A stretch of DNA of 64,000 bases from Tupaia tana (GCA_026018925.1 JAKSZU010000002.1:153696495-153760494); one strand, 5' to 3'. Positions 21,355 to 30,905 are shown, numbered from the stretch's first letter. The notes: a model not told the origin generated them from the sequence alone. Program-made: numbers and translations.

Positions 21355-22079
21355 AGATTCATATTAAGTGAGTGTTTCTTTAGGTTATTGAATATGACTG
21401 CTAAGTCAAATATCGAAATTGCCTCCACCAGTTTTTTTTTTTTTTTTTCCATTTGTTACACAAGGGTTTTTAAAGCAAGTGATAAATAGCTCTTTTAAAT
21501 ATGGACTGTAACTAGACTAAATGCAGTTATTGGGACCAAATAAAGTAATAAAACTGAGCATATTCACAAATATATAAGTTATTTTACAGAGTTTTATATT
21601 GAGCAAAAATGTTTTTTTATTGTAGTTATGGGTATTGCAAGTTTAATTTTTCTGGGAAAAATTTATCAGGGTTGAAATGAGAAGTATCTCAAAGAGTTTC
21701 TGAGAATTAAATTGTGTAGAGCAGGACCTGGCATGTTAAAGAGTTTCAAAGTATGTTGGCAAGTAATATAATCGTCATTCTTATTATGTAAATGAGTCCA
21801 CTCAAAGGCGAGCGGTGTGCTTCTCTGGTCCTCCAGGCTGTGTGAGTTCCAGGGTGACTAGTTGGAACACCTGCTCTTGGGGACTGATCACTGTCTTATG
21901 GACAAGGGAGAAGTTGTTAATCTCACAAATTCATGAACCCCAAGGCAGAGGGGAACAAGCACTCAGAGGGAAGGTATGGAACAGGGTGTGCCCTTCTGCC
22001 GGGAGGACTTGATATGAACAGGGACTGAAAGAACATCGGGGGTTGCTCTGTGGATCTGTGGTATACAACGCTAAGGAGA
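21355..22079. other. Unique sequence, possible second MIR-like scrap
   Basis: A T-run lies at 21432-21448. At about 21690-21760 GAATTAAATTGTGTAGAGC and GACCTGGCATG faintly resemble a MIR 3' part, too weak to call. No gene seen. Confidence 0.4.
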
Positions 22080-22575
22080 CCCGGCGTGGTGTAGTGTGGG
22101 CGCAGACACAAGGGCTACGGAACACGAACTTGGACTTCATTCCTAGCTGAAGTGCTCAGTGTTTCAGAACAGGTGCCTGGGCCTTTCTGGCCCTCTATAG
22201 CCCTGCTTACACAGAAGAATTAATAGCACTCACCTCTGAGGATTACCATTAGGGCTAAATAAGATTACTGTAAAGTGCCTGGCATAACACCTGACATCAG
22301 AAATGCAGCGCCCATGAGAGCCGCCACCTATTTTTTAAAAAGAATTATTTATTTATTTAATTCCATTTGTTATTATTCTCTCTTAAATTGACCAGGGAGA
22401 GAAAGGTTACACGAGAAAGCAACGTGCTAGGTCTGGGACTCGAACCGTAGTGGGCCATATGGGAATCCGGCACCTTTAACTACCATGCCACCTGCCGGCC
22501 CGACCACACCTATTTTCATCTCTAGCATCTGGATCAGTGTCATGCTCAGCAGTTTAGTTAATTCTTTAGGCAAAA
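22080..22575 (+). mobile_element. MIR, interrupted by SINE-S
   Basis: GGTGTAGTGTGGGCGCAGAC, ACTTGGACTTCATTCCTAGC, GAGGATTACCATTAGGGCTA and TAAAGTGCCTGGCATAACAC follow the MIR consensus (GTTAAGAGCACGGACTCTGG to AGCGCTTAGAACAGTGCCTG) on the plus strand. An ancient tRNA-derived SINE. A SINE-S at 22335-22506 lies near its 3' end. Confidence 0.7.
22325..22516 (-). mobile_element. SINE-S with 10-bp TSD
   Basis: Body 22335-22506: tail complement, AATTGACCAGGGAGAGAAAG, GCTAGGTCTGGGACTCGAAC (B-box complement), CATGCCACCTGCCGGCCC (head complement). TSD CACCTATTTT at 22325-22334 and 22507-22516. Confidence 0.88.
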
Positions 22576-22719
22576 AGGGATCACCACTGGGGGTTCTTTA
22601 AGTTGAAAAATAATGGTCATATTTCTGTATTAAAAAAGACCTAACTGGTAACAGTATATCAAATTAACGGATATAATACAAGAAATAGTTAAGGAAAGAT
22701 GATTTCAGTATCTCAGGCA

Positions 22720-22918
22720 AGGGCTGGCTCCTGACGTAGTGGTGAAGGGAGCCGGATCCTACATGGCCAACCACGTGGTGTGAGTGCCAGCCCCAGTGAC
22801 TTGAAAAACACACCAGGCATGAGTGCATGCACGCCCCACATCCTGACAGGCTGGAGAAATGGAGGAGAGATAGCCATGTGAGGTGCGTTCTCCCTCTCCC
22901 CCTTCTCTGTCATTTCTA
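22720..22918 (+). mobile_element. SINE-B
   Basis: GGGCTGGCTCCTGACGTAGTG, GAAGGGAGCCGGATCCTAC, ACTTGAAAAACACACCAGGC, CTGACAGGCTGGAGAAATGG and GTTCTCCCTCTCCC in family order. Confidence 0.8.
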
Positions 22919-22939
22919 ATGTAGCGTATTGCATGAATA

Positions 22940-23560
22940 CGGCGAATGAAATGTGCAGAAGTGAGGAAAATCTGGGGAGAATCTGTACTGCTTGTGAGGA
23001 GTTCTGGGGCATCACTGAGGAAGCGTTTGAGGTGGGGCCTAACAAATCTGTGGGCATTCACCTTACCAGGTGCTCAGCCCACCAGGACTGGGGAACGGTG
23101 TATGTAAAGTACATGGGCACAGAGGAATGTGTTCTGAGCACCAAGAGCCATTTGGTGTGGTTGGCTAGAGGGCACCCTTTATAGAGAGACAGAACATTAA
23201 GTTGGACATATAGAACCTTATCGGAGTGTGAATGTGTCACACTAAATTAGATTAGGACAGGAATGAGTCCAAGCTGGAAAGTGAGATAGTAAGAGTGCCG
23301 ATATGAAACAGCTACTCTGGTGTAAGGGTATCCTGGGGGTAGAGGCAAGGGGACTGAGTTCAAGGATAGGAACACATAGGAGATTGAGCCAATAACCCAG
23401 GAAGACAGAGGGACAGTCTCGACTAGGTCAAGATGACAGGTCTCAAGAGAAGTTACTGGAATGAAGAGATTATGGAGCTAGATCAATAGTGTTTGGTGGA
23501 TAGTAGGGATGGGAGCAGGAGTATGGTTTATTTACTGGGTTTCTGTCTTGGGAAAATAAA
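22940..23560 (+). repeat. Old mammalian interspersed repeat (family not named)
   Basis: GAGGAAGCGTTTGAGGTGGG, GCACAGAGGAATGTG, AGCCATTTGGTGTGGTTGGC, GTAGAGGCAAGGGGACTGAG, AGATTGAGCCAATAACCCAG and ATGACAGGTCTCAAG match, in order, a common ancient repeat I have seen in many mammalian genomes but cannot name with certainty. A related piece is at 45520-46000. Confidence 0.45.
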
Positions 23561-23664
23561 ATATGAGGAATAAAACATGTTTGGGAAAGAAGATAATGGA
23601 ATTGGTTTGAGACTTTTCAAAATAAAGATTCAAGTAGAATCTAGGTGGAATTGTGGTTTAAAAG

Positions 23665-23936
23665 AAATCTAGATCAGGACCAGCAAATGGCATAATAGTT
23701 ACATCGCTGGATTCCCATGTAGTCAAACATGGTCCGAGTCCCAGACCTGGCAGCTTAAAACTCATGCCAGGCATGTGTGTGTGCGTGCCCAAAATCCCAA
23801 GAGGAGAATGGAGGAGAATGGATTGTGGCATGGCCATCCCCACTGGGGGGGGGGGGGGTCTTGCTTTTGTCTCTCCAGTGAGTGCATACGCCCTTTAGCA
23901 AAACAATCTCTCTCAAAAAAAAAAAAATCTAGATCA
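23665..23936 (+). mobile_element. SINE-A with perfect 12-bp TSD
   Basis: Body 23677-23924. TSD AAATCTAGATCA is identical at 23665-23676 and 23925-23936. The hairpin G-run has expanded to 12 G at 23847-23858. Confidence 0.94.
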
Positions 23937-23949
23937 ATAGATAAATAAT

Positions 23950-24118
23950 TTTTTCATAATTTTACTTAACTTTATTTGTTATTACTATAATTTGACCAGA
24001 GAGAGATAGGAAGAGAGAGAGAGGAAAAGCAAAGAAGTGAGTCATCAAGTCCAGGACCAGAACCATGGTTGGCCATGTGGGAGTCCAGCACCCTTAACCA
24101 GCAAGCCACCTGCCAACA
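23950..24118 (-). mobile_element. SINE-S
   Basis: TTTATTTGTTATTACTATAATTTGACCAG, a GA run, TCAAGTCCAGGACCAGAACC, CATGTGGGAGTCCAGCACCC and CAAGCCACCTGCC identify a minus-strand SINE-S with a decayed head. Confidence 0.82.
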
Positions 24119-24134
24119 TCTAGATATATAATTT

Positions 24135-24840
24135 AATCAGCAAACAGAAGCCATGCATCTAATTTTAAATGTTCTAGTAGCCACATTAGAGAAGGAAAAT
24201 GTAACAAATGACAAGAGTTTTCATAACACATTTTGTTTAACTCAAGAAGATGCACCTTGACTTACAGTAGTTTACGTCCAGATAAATCCATTGTAAATTG
24301 AAAGCATCTTAAGCTAAAATTCACTTAATGCACCTAACCTACCGAGTATCATAGCTTAGCCTAGCCTATCTTAATCATGCTCAAAATATTTACATTAGCC
24401 TACAGGTGGGCATTATCATCTGGCTCAGGGCTTATTTTATAATGACTTTATAATGCTGAAAATTTCTCGTCATTTCTTGACTACTGTTCTGAAAGTGAAA
24501 CACAGAACAACTTATTGCCAGTGCCCAGCATCTTGGGAATATTGTACCTTGTGTTATTAGCCCAAGAAAATTCAAAATCTAAAGTATGGTTTCTACTGAA
24601 TGCATATTGCACTCCTACCATTGTAAAGTTGAAAAAAAAAAAAAGTCATCGGTGAAGCCATCCTCTATCCAAAATATTATGATTGCAACCAGGAATGAAT
24701 ATAAAAATAGTAATGACCTAGTTCACGTTCTTTTTATTTTTGTACCTAGGATATATCTTACATGTATTCACATGTCACTTTGAACTAGGCATCTTTCAAG
24801 TGTTCAGCCGCCAGATGTAGACAGTGCAGCCCAGACCTTC
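24135..24840. mobile_element. hAT/Charlie-type DNA transposon relic, split by Tigger
   Basis: Left part 24135-24245 (TTCTAGTAGCCACATTAGAG, CATTTTGTTTAACTCAAG); right part 24666-24840 (ATCCAAAATATTATGATTGC, TTTTATTTTTGTACCTAGG, TTTCAAGTGTTCAGCCGCC, GTAGACAGTGCAGCCC). Together they follow a known MER-type nonautonomous hAT repeat with the ends 'AGCCACAT...TGGACAGCGCAG'. Subfamily not assigned. Confidence 0.6.
24246..24665 (-). mobile_element. Tigger-type DNA transposon (second copy)
   Basis: Reverse complement of the element at 18892-19312: TTGACTTACAGTAGTTTACG, AAATCCATTGTAAATTG, TAGCTTAGCCTAGCCTATC, TTCTACTGAATGCATATTGC, ACCATTGTAAAGTTGAAA. It sits inside the hAT relic, so it is younger than that relic. 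Confidence 0.72.
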
Positions 24841-25041
24841 AGGGTCTGCACAAGAGGTGTCGAGTTGAGAGCCACAGAATAAAAGCCTTCCCTAAAGATA
24901 TAGATAAAAGAGCTTATGCAAGAAGGACCAAGGGCATGCAGGCAGCTTGTCCCAGTGGTAGGAGACAGGGAGGAATTGCCGAAACTGCCTCGGACCTCAA
25001 TCTCCTACCTTATAAATATATGGGGTGTGAGACTGGAGTCT
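24841..25041. other. Unique sequence, nothing identified
   Basis: A short stretch between the hAT relic and the next SINE, no features. Confidence 0.5.
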
Positions 25042-25322
25042 AAGAAATTTAGGGAGACTTAGGACCGCAGTTGGAGTAATGGTTATGTCTCTGGACTCGC
25101 ATATAGTAGACTGCGGTTCAAGTCCCGGACCCATGGCTTAACTCACCCCAGGCGCATGTGCGTGCATGACCAGATCCGGAGAGGAGAATGGAGGAGAAGG
25201 GATTGCAGTGTGGCCATCCCCCTGGGGGGGGGTGATTTCTCACTTTCTGTCTTTCTGTCTCTCGCTGTCTTTCTGGCGAGTACACATGCCCTATAACAAA
25301 AACCTCTAAAAAAAAAAAAAAA

Positions 25323-25386
<64 letters not shown>

Positions 25387-25407
25387 AAAAGAAATTTAGG
25401 GAAACTT
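25042..25407 (+). mobile_element. SINE-A with expanded (GAAA)n tail and 19-bp TSD
   Basis: Body 25061-25388 including tail. TSD AAGAAATTTAGGGAGACTT at 25042-25060 and AAGAAATTTAGGGAAACTT at 25389-25407 (one difference). The body keeps GGTTCAAGTCCCGG and the CCCCCTGGGGGG hairpin. Confidence 0.94.
25324..25388 (+). repeat. (GAAA)n microsatellite
   Basis: About 16 perfect GAAA units lie between the A tail and the TSD, so the microsatellite grew after or during insertion of the SINE. Confidence 0.97.
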
Positions 25408-26180
25408 TTGTCTGTGTTGAGGTCTTGTTCAACTAAGACTTGCCATATAATAAGCAGAGCCCAGGGTAAGATGAGAACACATTACTTATTATTAAAAAAT
25501 TATTATGAATGATTTTATGATGATGCCAGTCAAGTGTCAAACCAAGCAGCTGGCCCTTCTGAGTACAGGGTCAGGTGCAAATGCTCGGGTCGTGTATTTC
25601 TGAAGCCAACTGTGCGCACGCTAGTATTCTTCATGCGTTTTGTATAAACACTCTTGCCTTTTGCAAATCAGGTATAATGAATGAAATTACTGAGATGATG
25701 AATGGCTCTGAACGACAGTGAGGTATTGATCTGGTAGCCACTCTTCTTGGCTGGAGGTAACAGTAGCTCCTCTCCGGACTGGAGTGCTTGGGCAGGTCTT
25801 CACTCACGCCAGAACACTGTCACCCCAACTCCTGCAGGGGACCACGACTCCCCAATCTGCTCGGGATCCAGTGTGTCCTCATTAACATTCTATCTCTAGA
25901 AATCCCTCTTTCTCATACCTAGTCATAGTCAGAAAGCATCCAGACCAAGAAGTCTGACTACTGGGCCTCCTTGGAGGGTGAGGGAAGGAGCTCACCCTGG
26001 AATTATGAGAGAGAAGCAGAATGGCTGGAGAGTTTGGGGTGGGGTGTACGCTGCAGCTGCTGTTCCAGGCCAGAGTTTGAAAAAATGTTATTTGGATTGT
26101 TGTATTTATGGCTTTCTGTAGATGGAACTCTCCCTACCTACAAATGTAAACCTAATGACCAATTTCAATCTTTCTCTGAA
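25408..26180. other. Unique sequence, nothing identified
   Basis: No repeat or gene recognised. The frame at 25971-26213 lacks any recognisable domain and overlaps the Tigger scrap. Confidence 0.45.
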
Positions 26181-26240
26181 CATTCAGTAGAAGTGGAATG
26201 CTTTGAATTTTGAAGTTTGATCGTTTCTCAGGCTAGTGAC
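26181..26240 (+). mobile_element. Tigger-type fragment (third copy)
   Basis: CATTCAGTAGAAGTGGAATG, TTTGAATTTTGAAGTTTGATC and TCTCAGGCTAGTGACGTG line up with 18959-19020 of the intact Tigger copy in this window. Confidence 0.55.
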
Positions 26241-26375
26241 GTGTGGTGCATTATATATTAAGGGAAGGCTCTGCCTCATTCAGTAGCACTCAGCTCAATG
26301 GCCGTGGACATACCTAAATGTGTTCTTTCTTTCCCCTCCTTCATCTGCCTCTTTCCTCTCCTTCTCCTGCCCTTG

Positions 26376-26633
26376 TTTTGTTTTGTTTTGCTTTAGAGAG
26401 ATTTTTGCTTTAGAGCACGTGTGCTCACCAGAGAGACAGAGACAGAAAACAAGAAATCACCGCCCCCTAGGGGGATGGCCACAATCCCTTCTTCTCCACT
26501 GTCCTCTTTAGGATTTGGGGCATGCATGCACACGTGCCTGGTGTAAGTTTCAAGCTGCTGGGTCTGGGATTCAAACCGTGGTCGGTAATGGGGAGCCCAG
26601 TGATGTAACTATTACTCCATCTGCTGGCTCCAT
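26376..26633 (-). mobile_element. SINE-A
   Basis: TTTTGTTTTGTTTTGC tail complement, GAGAGATTTTTGCTTTAGAGC, a GA stretch, CCCCCTAGGGGGATGGCC, GGGTCTGGGATTCAAACC and CATCTGCTGGCTCC. Full-length, diverged. Confidence 0.87.
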
Positions 26634-26999
26634 AGTTGCTTAGTTTTTAAAGTCAATAAATAACAATGTGTTTTTTTGGTTTTTTTCTTTCCTAAGGACA
26701 AACTATAAATTAAGTGCTTTTTTTTAAAATTTTGATATCCCATAACTAATTTTCCCTTTGTACCTTTTCAAGTGCAAGATTCCTCCAATTCTACATTCAG
26801 ATCCCTCCTAATTTTCAGGACCAGTGGGAGTCCGCCACGCAGGAGCCTGCAGGGAACAGCCTGCTAAATTCAGTCAATCACAGGCTTAGTCTGCAGTCCT
26901 CCAAGGAGGTGTGACAGCTGTCATATGATTTCATATACTTCAACCACAGGTTTGGTCTCTGAAAAATTAGGATATTATGCCTAGGTCATAGGACCATTC
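26634..26999. other. Unique sequence, nothing identified
   Basis: No repeat or gene recognised. Confidence 0.45.
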
Positions 27000-27260
27000 T
27001 TTTTTTTAGAGGTTTTTGCCACAGGGTGTATGTACATGCCAGAAAAAGAGACAGAGACAGTGACAGGGAAAGTGAGAAATCACCCCCCAGGGGGGATGGC
27101 CACGCCACAATTCCTTCTCCTCTGTTCTCCTCCTGGGATCTTGGGCACACATGCACATGTACCCGGAGTGATTTTCAAGCCACCCAGTCTGGGACTCTAA
27201 TCACAGTTGGCCGTGTGTAAGTCCAGCAACATAGCCACTCTGTCGTCTGCTGACTTCAGG
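27000..27260 (-). mobile_element. SINE-A
   Basis: TTTTTTTTAGAGGTTTTTGCC, CCCCCCAGGGGGGATGGCC, CCTCCTGGGATCTTGGGC, CACCCAGTCTGGGACTC and CGTCTGCTGACTTC (head complement, mutated). Confidence 0.85.
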
Positions 27261-27321
27261 ACTTTAGTTCTACTGGGCTGTCGAGAAAGTCATGACGCAT
27301 TTTTGTATAGAAAAATACATC

Positions 27322-27600
27322 ATGGGGACCGGCAGATGGCATAGGGATTACATCTCTGGACTCCCAATGGCCAGCCGCGTTTGGAGATCCAGATCCAGCG
27401 GTTTGAAACTTATGCCGGGTTCATGCGCACGCACACAGGCTTGCCTAAGATCCTGGGAGGAGAATGTTGGAGAAGGGATTGCAACATGGCCATCTCCCCT
27501 GAGGAGTAATTTCTCACTATCACTCTCACTGTCTCTGTCTAGCTCTCTCTCAGGAGAGTGAGCGCATGTGTTCCAAGACAAAAATCCCTTTTAAAAAAAT
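27322..27600 (+). mobile_element. SINE-A in the MITE, first copy
   Basis: GGGACCGGCAGATGGC head, CATGCGCACGCACACAGGC, GGAGAATGTTGGAGAAGG, CT stretch and an A-rich tail. The TSD-like AAAAATACAT before it (27312-27321) recurs after it (27601-27609, AAATACATT). Confidence 0.87.
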
Positions 27601-27609
27601 AAATACATT

Positions 27610-27868
27610 GGGACCAGCAGTTAGCATAATGCCTATGTTGCTGGACTCCCACATAGTTAACCGCAGTTCAAGTCCCAGACCCAGCGACTTGAACTCATGC
27701 CGGGCACGTGTGTGTGTGTGCCCAAGATCTCGAGAGGAGAATGGAGGAGAACAGATTGTGGTGTGGCCATCCCCCCTGGGGGGTGATTTCTCGCTTTCTG
27801 TCTCTGTCTTTCTGGCAAGCGCACACACCCTTTAGCAAAAACTTCTCCAAAAAAAAAAAGAAAAAAAA
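27610..27868 (+). mobile_element. SINE-A in the MITE, second copy
   Basis: GGGACCAGCAGTTAGC to AAAACTTCTCC(A)n. Flanked by AAATACATTG before and AAATACATTGTG after, so it used the same target as the first copy. Confidence 0.9.
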
Positions 27869-27990
27869 ATACATTGTGACTTTCCCGATGACTACTAGTA
27901 TATGAGCAACCTATGCAAAGAACACATTGCAATGCTGGGCACAAAACTGACTCTCAATGAACACGAATTACATCATCAATAAAAATATCT

Positions 27991-28234
27991 AGAGGGCCAA
28001 CCCCAGAACAAGAGTTAAGTGCTAAGCAGAAGAAGCCAGATCCCACCTGGACAACCAGGGTTTGAGTCCCTGCCCTAGTAGCTTTCATACATGTGCTTAA
28101 GATCTTGACAGGACAGAGAATTGGAGGAAAAAAGATTGTGGCATGACCAGGCCCTGTTGAAGGGGAGCACTCTCTTTCTCTCTCTCTCTGTCTTCCCCAC
28201 ATGTACATGCCCTCCAGCATAAAACAAAACCAAA
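27991..28234 (+). mobile_element. SINE-B
   Basis: GAGGGCCAACCCCAGAACAAG, GAAGCCAGATCCCACC, GGTTTGAGTCCCTG (B-box), TGACAGGACAGAGAATTGG, AAGGGGAGCACTCTC and a CT stretch. Confidence 0.8.
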
Positions 28235-28359
28235 CTCCTGACATGAAAGAGAAATGGGGTTCTCCCAGAGGCCTCAACATAATAAAGCTTGATTAGACTC
28301 AAAGCAAAAAACTCACATAAAATAAATAAAAATGAACTTCCACAGTAGATAAATAATTA

Positions 28360-28605
28360 CATAAAAGCTTCTTTTCTTTTTAAAGAATTATTTGCTTAAT
28401 TTTATTGATCTTTATTATTCTTTTGCATCTGCTACAGCACACATGAGCTCAAGAGAGAGATAGAGAGAGAGAAAGAGAGAAAGCAAGTTGCCAGGTCCAG
28501 AGAAGGTATAGCAAAGCAGGGGGTTTATTAAAGGAGAGGGAAGGAAAAACAGAGCTCCCAAGAAAGGAGGGGTCCCGGAAAATGGGTTGCCCCATAAAAG
28601 CTTCT
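28360..28605 (-). mobile_element. Chimeric retroposon: LTR-like 5' part joined to SINE-S 3' part
   Basis: Insert 28373-28592 (220 bp) with a perfect 13-bp TSD CATAAAAGCTTCT (28360-28372, 28593-28605). Read on the minus strand, the 3' part is SINE-S: GGACCTGGCAACTTGC, a CT run, GAGCTCATGTGTGCTG and an A-rich tail. The 5' part is not the tRNA-like head. It begins GGGGCAACCCATTTTCCGGG and contains TTTAATAAACCCCCTGC followed by TTTGCTAT, which looks like the poly(A)-signal region of a retroviral LTR. The TSD surrounds both parts, so they were inserted as one unit. LTR assignment is inference. Confidence 0.65.
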
Positions 28606-28825
28606 CAATATAAAACCTACCAGACTTTCAATAATCATATTCTTAAATGTTAAAGTCTAATTTTAAACTCAAAGAAACTTCCACAAGAGTATAACGACAC
28701 ACTTCTGTATCCTCATCCCAATTCCATTATATTACACTAGGGCAAACTGATCTTCTGGTAATAAATTATGTGGAGCGTTAACTGCAAAAATTATACTAGA
28801 ATAGAAGGTAGGTGGTCACCATTTC
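28606..28825. other. Unique sequence
   Basis: Nothing recognised. Confidence 0.5.
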
Positions 28826-29136
28826 TAAAGATCCTAAATCCTATTTTTTTTTTTTTTGAGAGAGAGAGATTTTTTTTTTGTTGTAGGGCATATGTGCTCT
28901 CTGGAGAGACAAACAAAGAGACAGAAAGTGAGCAATCATCCCCCCCCCCGGGGGGTGGGTAGTGGTCACACACACAGTCCCTTCTCCTCCACTCGCCTCT
29001 TGGAATTTTGGGCATGCACGCATACACACCCAGCATGAGCTTTAAGCTGCCAGGTCTGGGACTCGAACTGCAGTCAACTACGTGGGAGTCCAGTGATGTA
29101 ACCATTACACAATTTGCTGGGCCCTAAAGATCCTAA
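28826..29136 (-). mobile_element. SINE-A with 12-bp TSD
   Basis: Body 28838-29124. TSD TAAAGATCCTAA is identical at 28826-28837 and 29125-29136. The hairpin C-run is expanded to 10 C. Confidence 0.94.
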
Positions 29137-29344
29137 TTTCAAAGAACCACTATCAACTATGCCAATAGAGACTACAGTCCCAAAGTACTTGAGAATGAAC
29201 TATAGGCTCTTTTAAGATTTACCTGCTTAATTATGTTTTCTTGGCTGATCTAAAATTAATCTCCAGGTTCTGTGGTATTGGCACTTCCTGATCTGCAGAG
29301 TTAGTTAGGAATGTAAAACAGTAAGTATTCTTACAAGTAACAAT

Positions 29345-29585
29345 AATGGCAACCAGTCATTCAATGCATACTAAGTTGGGCATCATGCCAAATTCTTTAA
29401 ATACCTCTCATTGACTATTCACAAACACATTCCAATGAGGTTATTATTCTCATTTAACAGAAGAGGAAATAGAGAAGTTCAACAACTTGCACAGCATCAC
29501 ATATATGGGGAAAGTAGGATTCAAACTCGAGTCAGCCACATTCTGAACCCAGCATTGTTCACCCTTTCCTAGGCTGTCAATTTGT
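29345..29585 (-). mobile_element. MIR
   Basis: GGGCATCATGCCAAATTC, GAGGTTATTATTCTCATTTA, ACAGAAGAGGAAATAGAGAAG, CAACTTGCACAGCATCACA and AGGATTCAAACTCGAGTC follow the complement of the MIR core and head. Confidence 0.82.
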
Positions 29586-29789
29586 GGGAACTCTGGATCA
29601 GCCAAAAAGAAATGTAATTCTCATTTTATCATTCTGTATTTTTGCTTGTGGATTCTATGGAAAGATTCATTTGTAAGAGAACAAGCACCAAGTTTCTCTA
29701 TTTCCAAAGACCAGAAGTAGTACAATGGTCAAAAGGAGAGAGAAAAACTGTCTAGGGTATCAATAATGATTATTAGTAAGAGGGTGTTT

Positions 29790-29890
29790 ATTTCTTCTTC
29801 TTCTTCTTCTCTTCTTTTTTTCTTCTTTTCTTCTTTTCTCCTCCTCCTCTTTCTCCCCCTCCTCCTCTTCTTCTTCCTCTTCTTCTCTAC
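29790..29890. repeat. (TTC)n / pyrimidine-rich microsatellite
   Basis: About 100 bp of TTC, TCC and TTTTC units on the plus strand (purine-rich on the minus). Such homopurine tracts can form triplex DNA. Confidence 0.95.
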
Positions 29891-29922
29891 TTGTGTTTAT
29901 TTTCTAAATTTAAGGTAAATTA

Positions 29923-30215
29923 GAAAATTGTGAAATGGGGACCAGCAGTTAGCATAATGGCTATGTTGCTGGACTCTCACATATTCGACCGTGGTTTGAG
30001 TCCCAGACCCAGTGGCTTAAACTCATGCCAGGTGCGTGTGCGTGCGTGCCCAAGATCCTGAGAGAATGGAGGAGAAGGGATTGCTGTGTTGCCATACCTC
30101 CTGGGGGTGATTTCTCACTTTCTGTCTCTCTGTCTTTCTGGCAAGCGCACGTGCCCTATAGCAAAAACCTCTCTCAAAAAAAAAAAAAAAAAAAAGAAAA
30201 GAAAATTTTGCAATG
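29923..30215 (+). mobile_element. SINE-A with TSD
   Basis: Body 29938-30200. TSD GAAAATTGTGAAATG / GAAAATTTTGCAATG at 29923-29937 and 30201-30215. A 20-A tail. Confidence 0.92.
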
Positions 30216-30329
30216 AAGAGCTGCATCTAGATAGGGACCCAAGGAAATGCATGTGGCACCATTTATGATGATGCTTCAAGGTTTAGTGGCAGAAAGGAGT
30301 GGTACCTTTCCTCACTCATCATGGGAGTC

Positions 30330-30905
30330 ATGGTGGACCCTCTTGTAACGAAGGACAGGTTAACGGGAGCAAAGCATAGCACATTTCTCTGGTCAAAGCT
30401 TTACATGGAGCCTTCAGAAATGAAGACACGAAGACCTGGGCACATGGTTTCTTGTTATTTTCAGGTCTGGTGAAGAATGGATAACCCTGTGGAAATGTGA
30501 TAGGACAACAGGGTGTGACCTGGTGGTGATAGACTGAAGGTGAAATCCTGGAAGACCTGTCTGTTCAGATTCTTCTGAGCTCCTCTGTAAGCTTTCCTTC
30601 CTCCAGGGGGTGAGGCCTGACCCCCTCTGGAACAAGGAGTTTCAGAAGAGAAAGGAGAGCATGACCTTTCTAGGCTTTATGACTTGCTTTAGGGGAAAAG
30701 GGTTCTAGTTTCTATGACCCACCTTGGGGAAGAGGCATGCTGGTTTCTATGACTAACTCAGGGGAGAAAAAGAGGAGACAGGAGGATGGGAGAAGGTCAG
30801 AGAGACGACTTCTGAGGTCTTTCCATCTCCTTCACTTCAAAGTACTCAGCTTGCCAAAAGGACACACTTCGAGATTTTGTGTCCTGAGACCCAACAAAAG
30901 ATAAG
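30330..30905. repeat. Possible decayed LTR of an endogenous retrovirus or MaLR
   Basis: GTAACGAAGGACAGGTTAAC, AGCAAAGCATAGCACATTTC and TTTTGTGTCCTGAGACCCAAC remind me of mammalian LTR consensus pieces. The last resembles the end of an LTR next to a primer-binding region. No internal retroviral genes are seen. A 35-bp tandem repeat lies inside it (30674-30775), a trait common in LTRs. Confidence 0.35.
30674..30775 (+). repeat. Three imperfect 35-bp tandem units
   Basis: Units start GCTTTATGAC (30674), TTTCTATGAC (30709) and TTTCTATGAC (30744), each followed by a C-T-T/A-rich part with GGGGA and a G/A-rich end. The spacing is 35 bp both times. Confidence 0.75.

Larger units (their letters stand above)
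27272..27896. mobile_element. mariner-type MITE split by two SINEs
   Basis: The left half 27272-27320 (CTGGGCTGTCGAGAAAGTCA, then TGACGCATTTTTGTATAGAA) and right half 27868-27896 (TACATTGTGACTTTCCCGAT) are inverted-repeat partners: the right half complement reads ATCGGGAAAGTCACAATGTA. Joined, they form a MITE of about 75 bp like the intact one at 46361. Two SINE-A copies were inserted in its loop. Confidence 0.75.

Noticed and set aside
25324-25388. CRISPR-like regular repeat
   Set aside because: The period is 4 bp with no spacers; it is a microsatellite in a SINE tail. No CRISPR array exists in the window.
30330-30905. Endogenous retrovirus with genes
   Set aside because: Only LTR-like pieces are suggested. 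No frame here resembles a retroviral gene.
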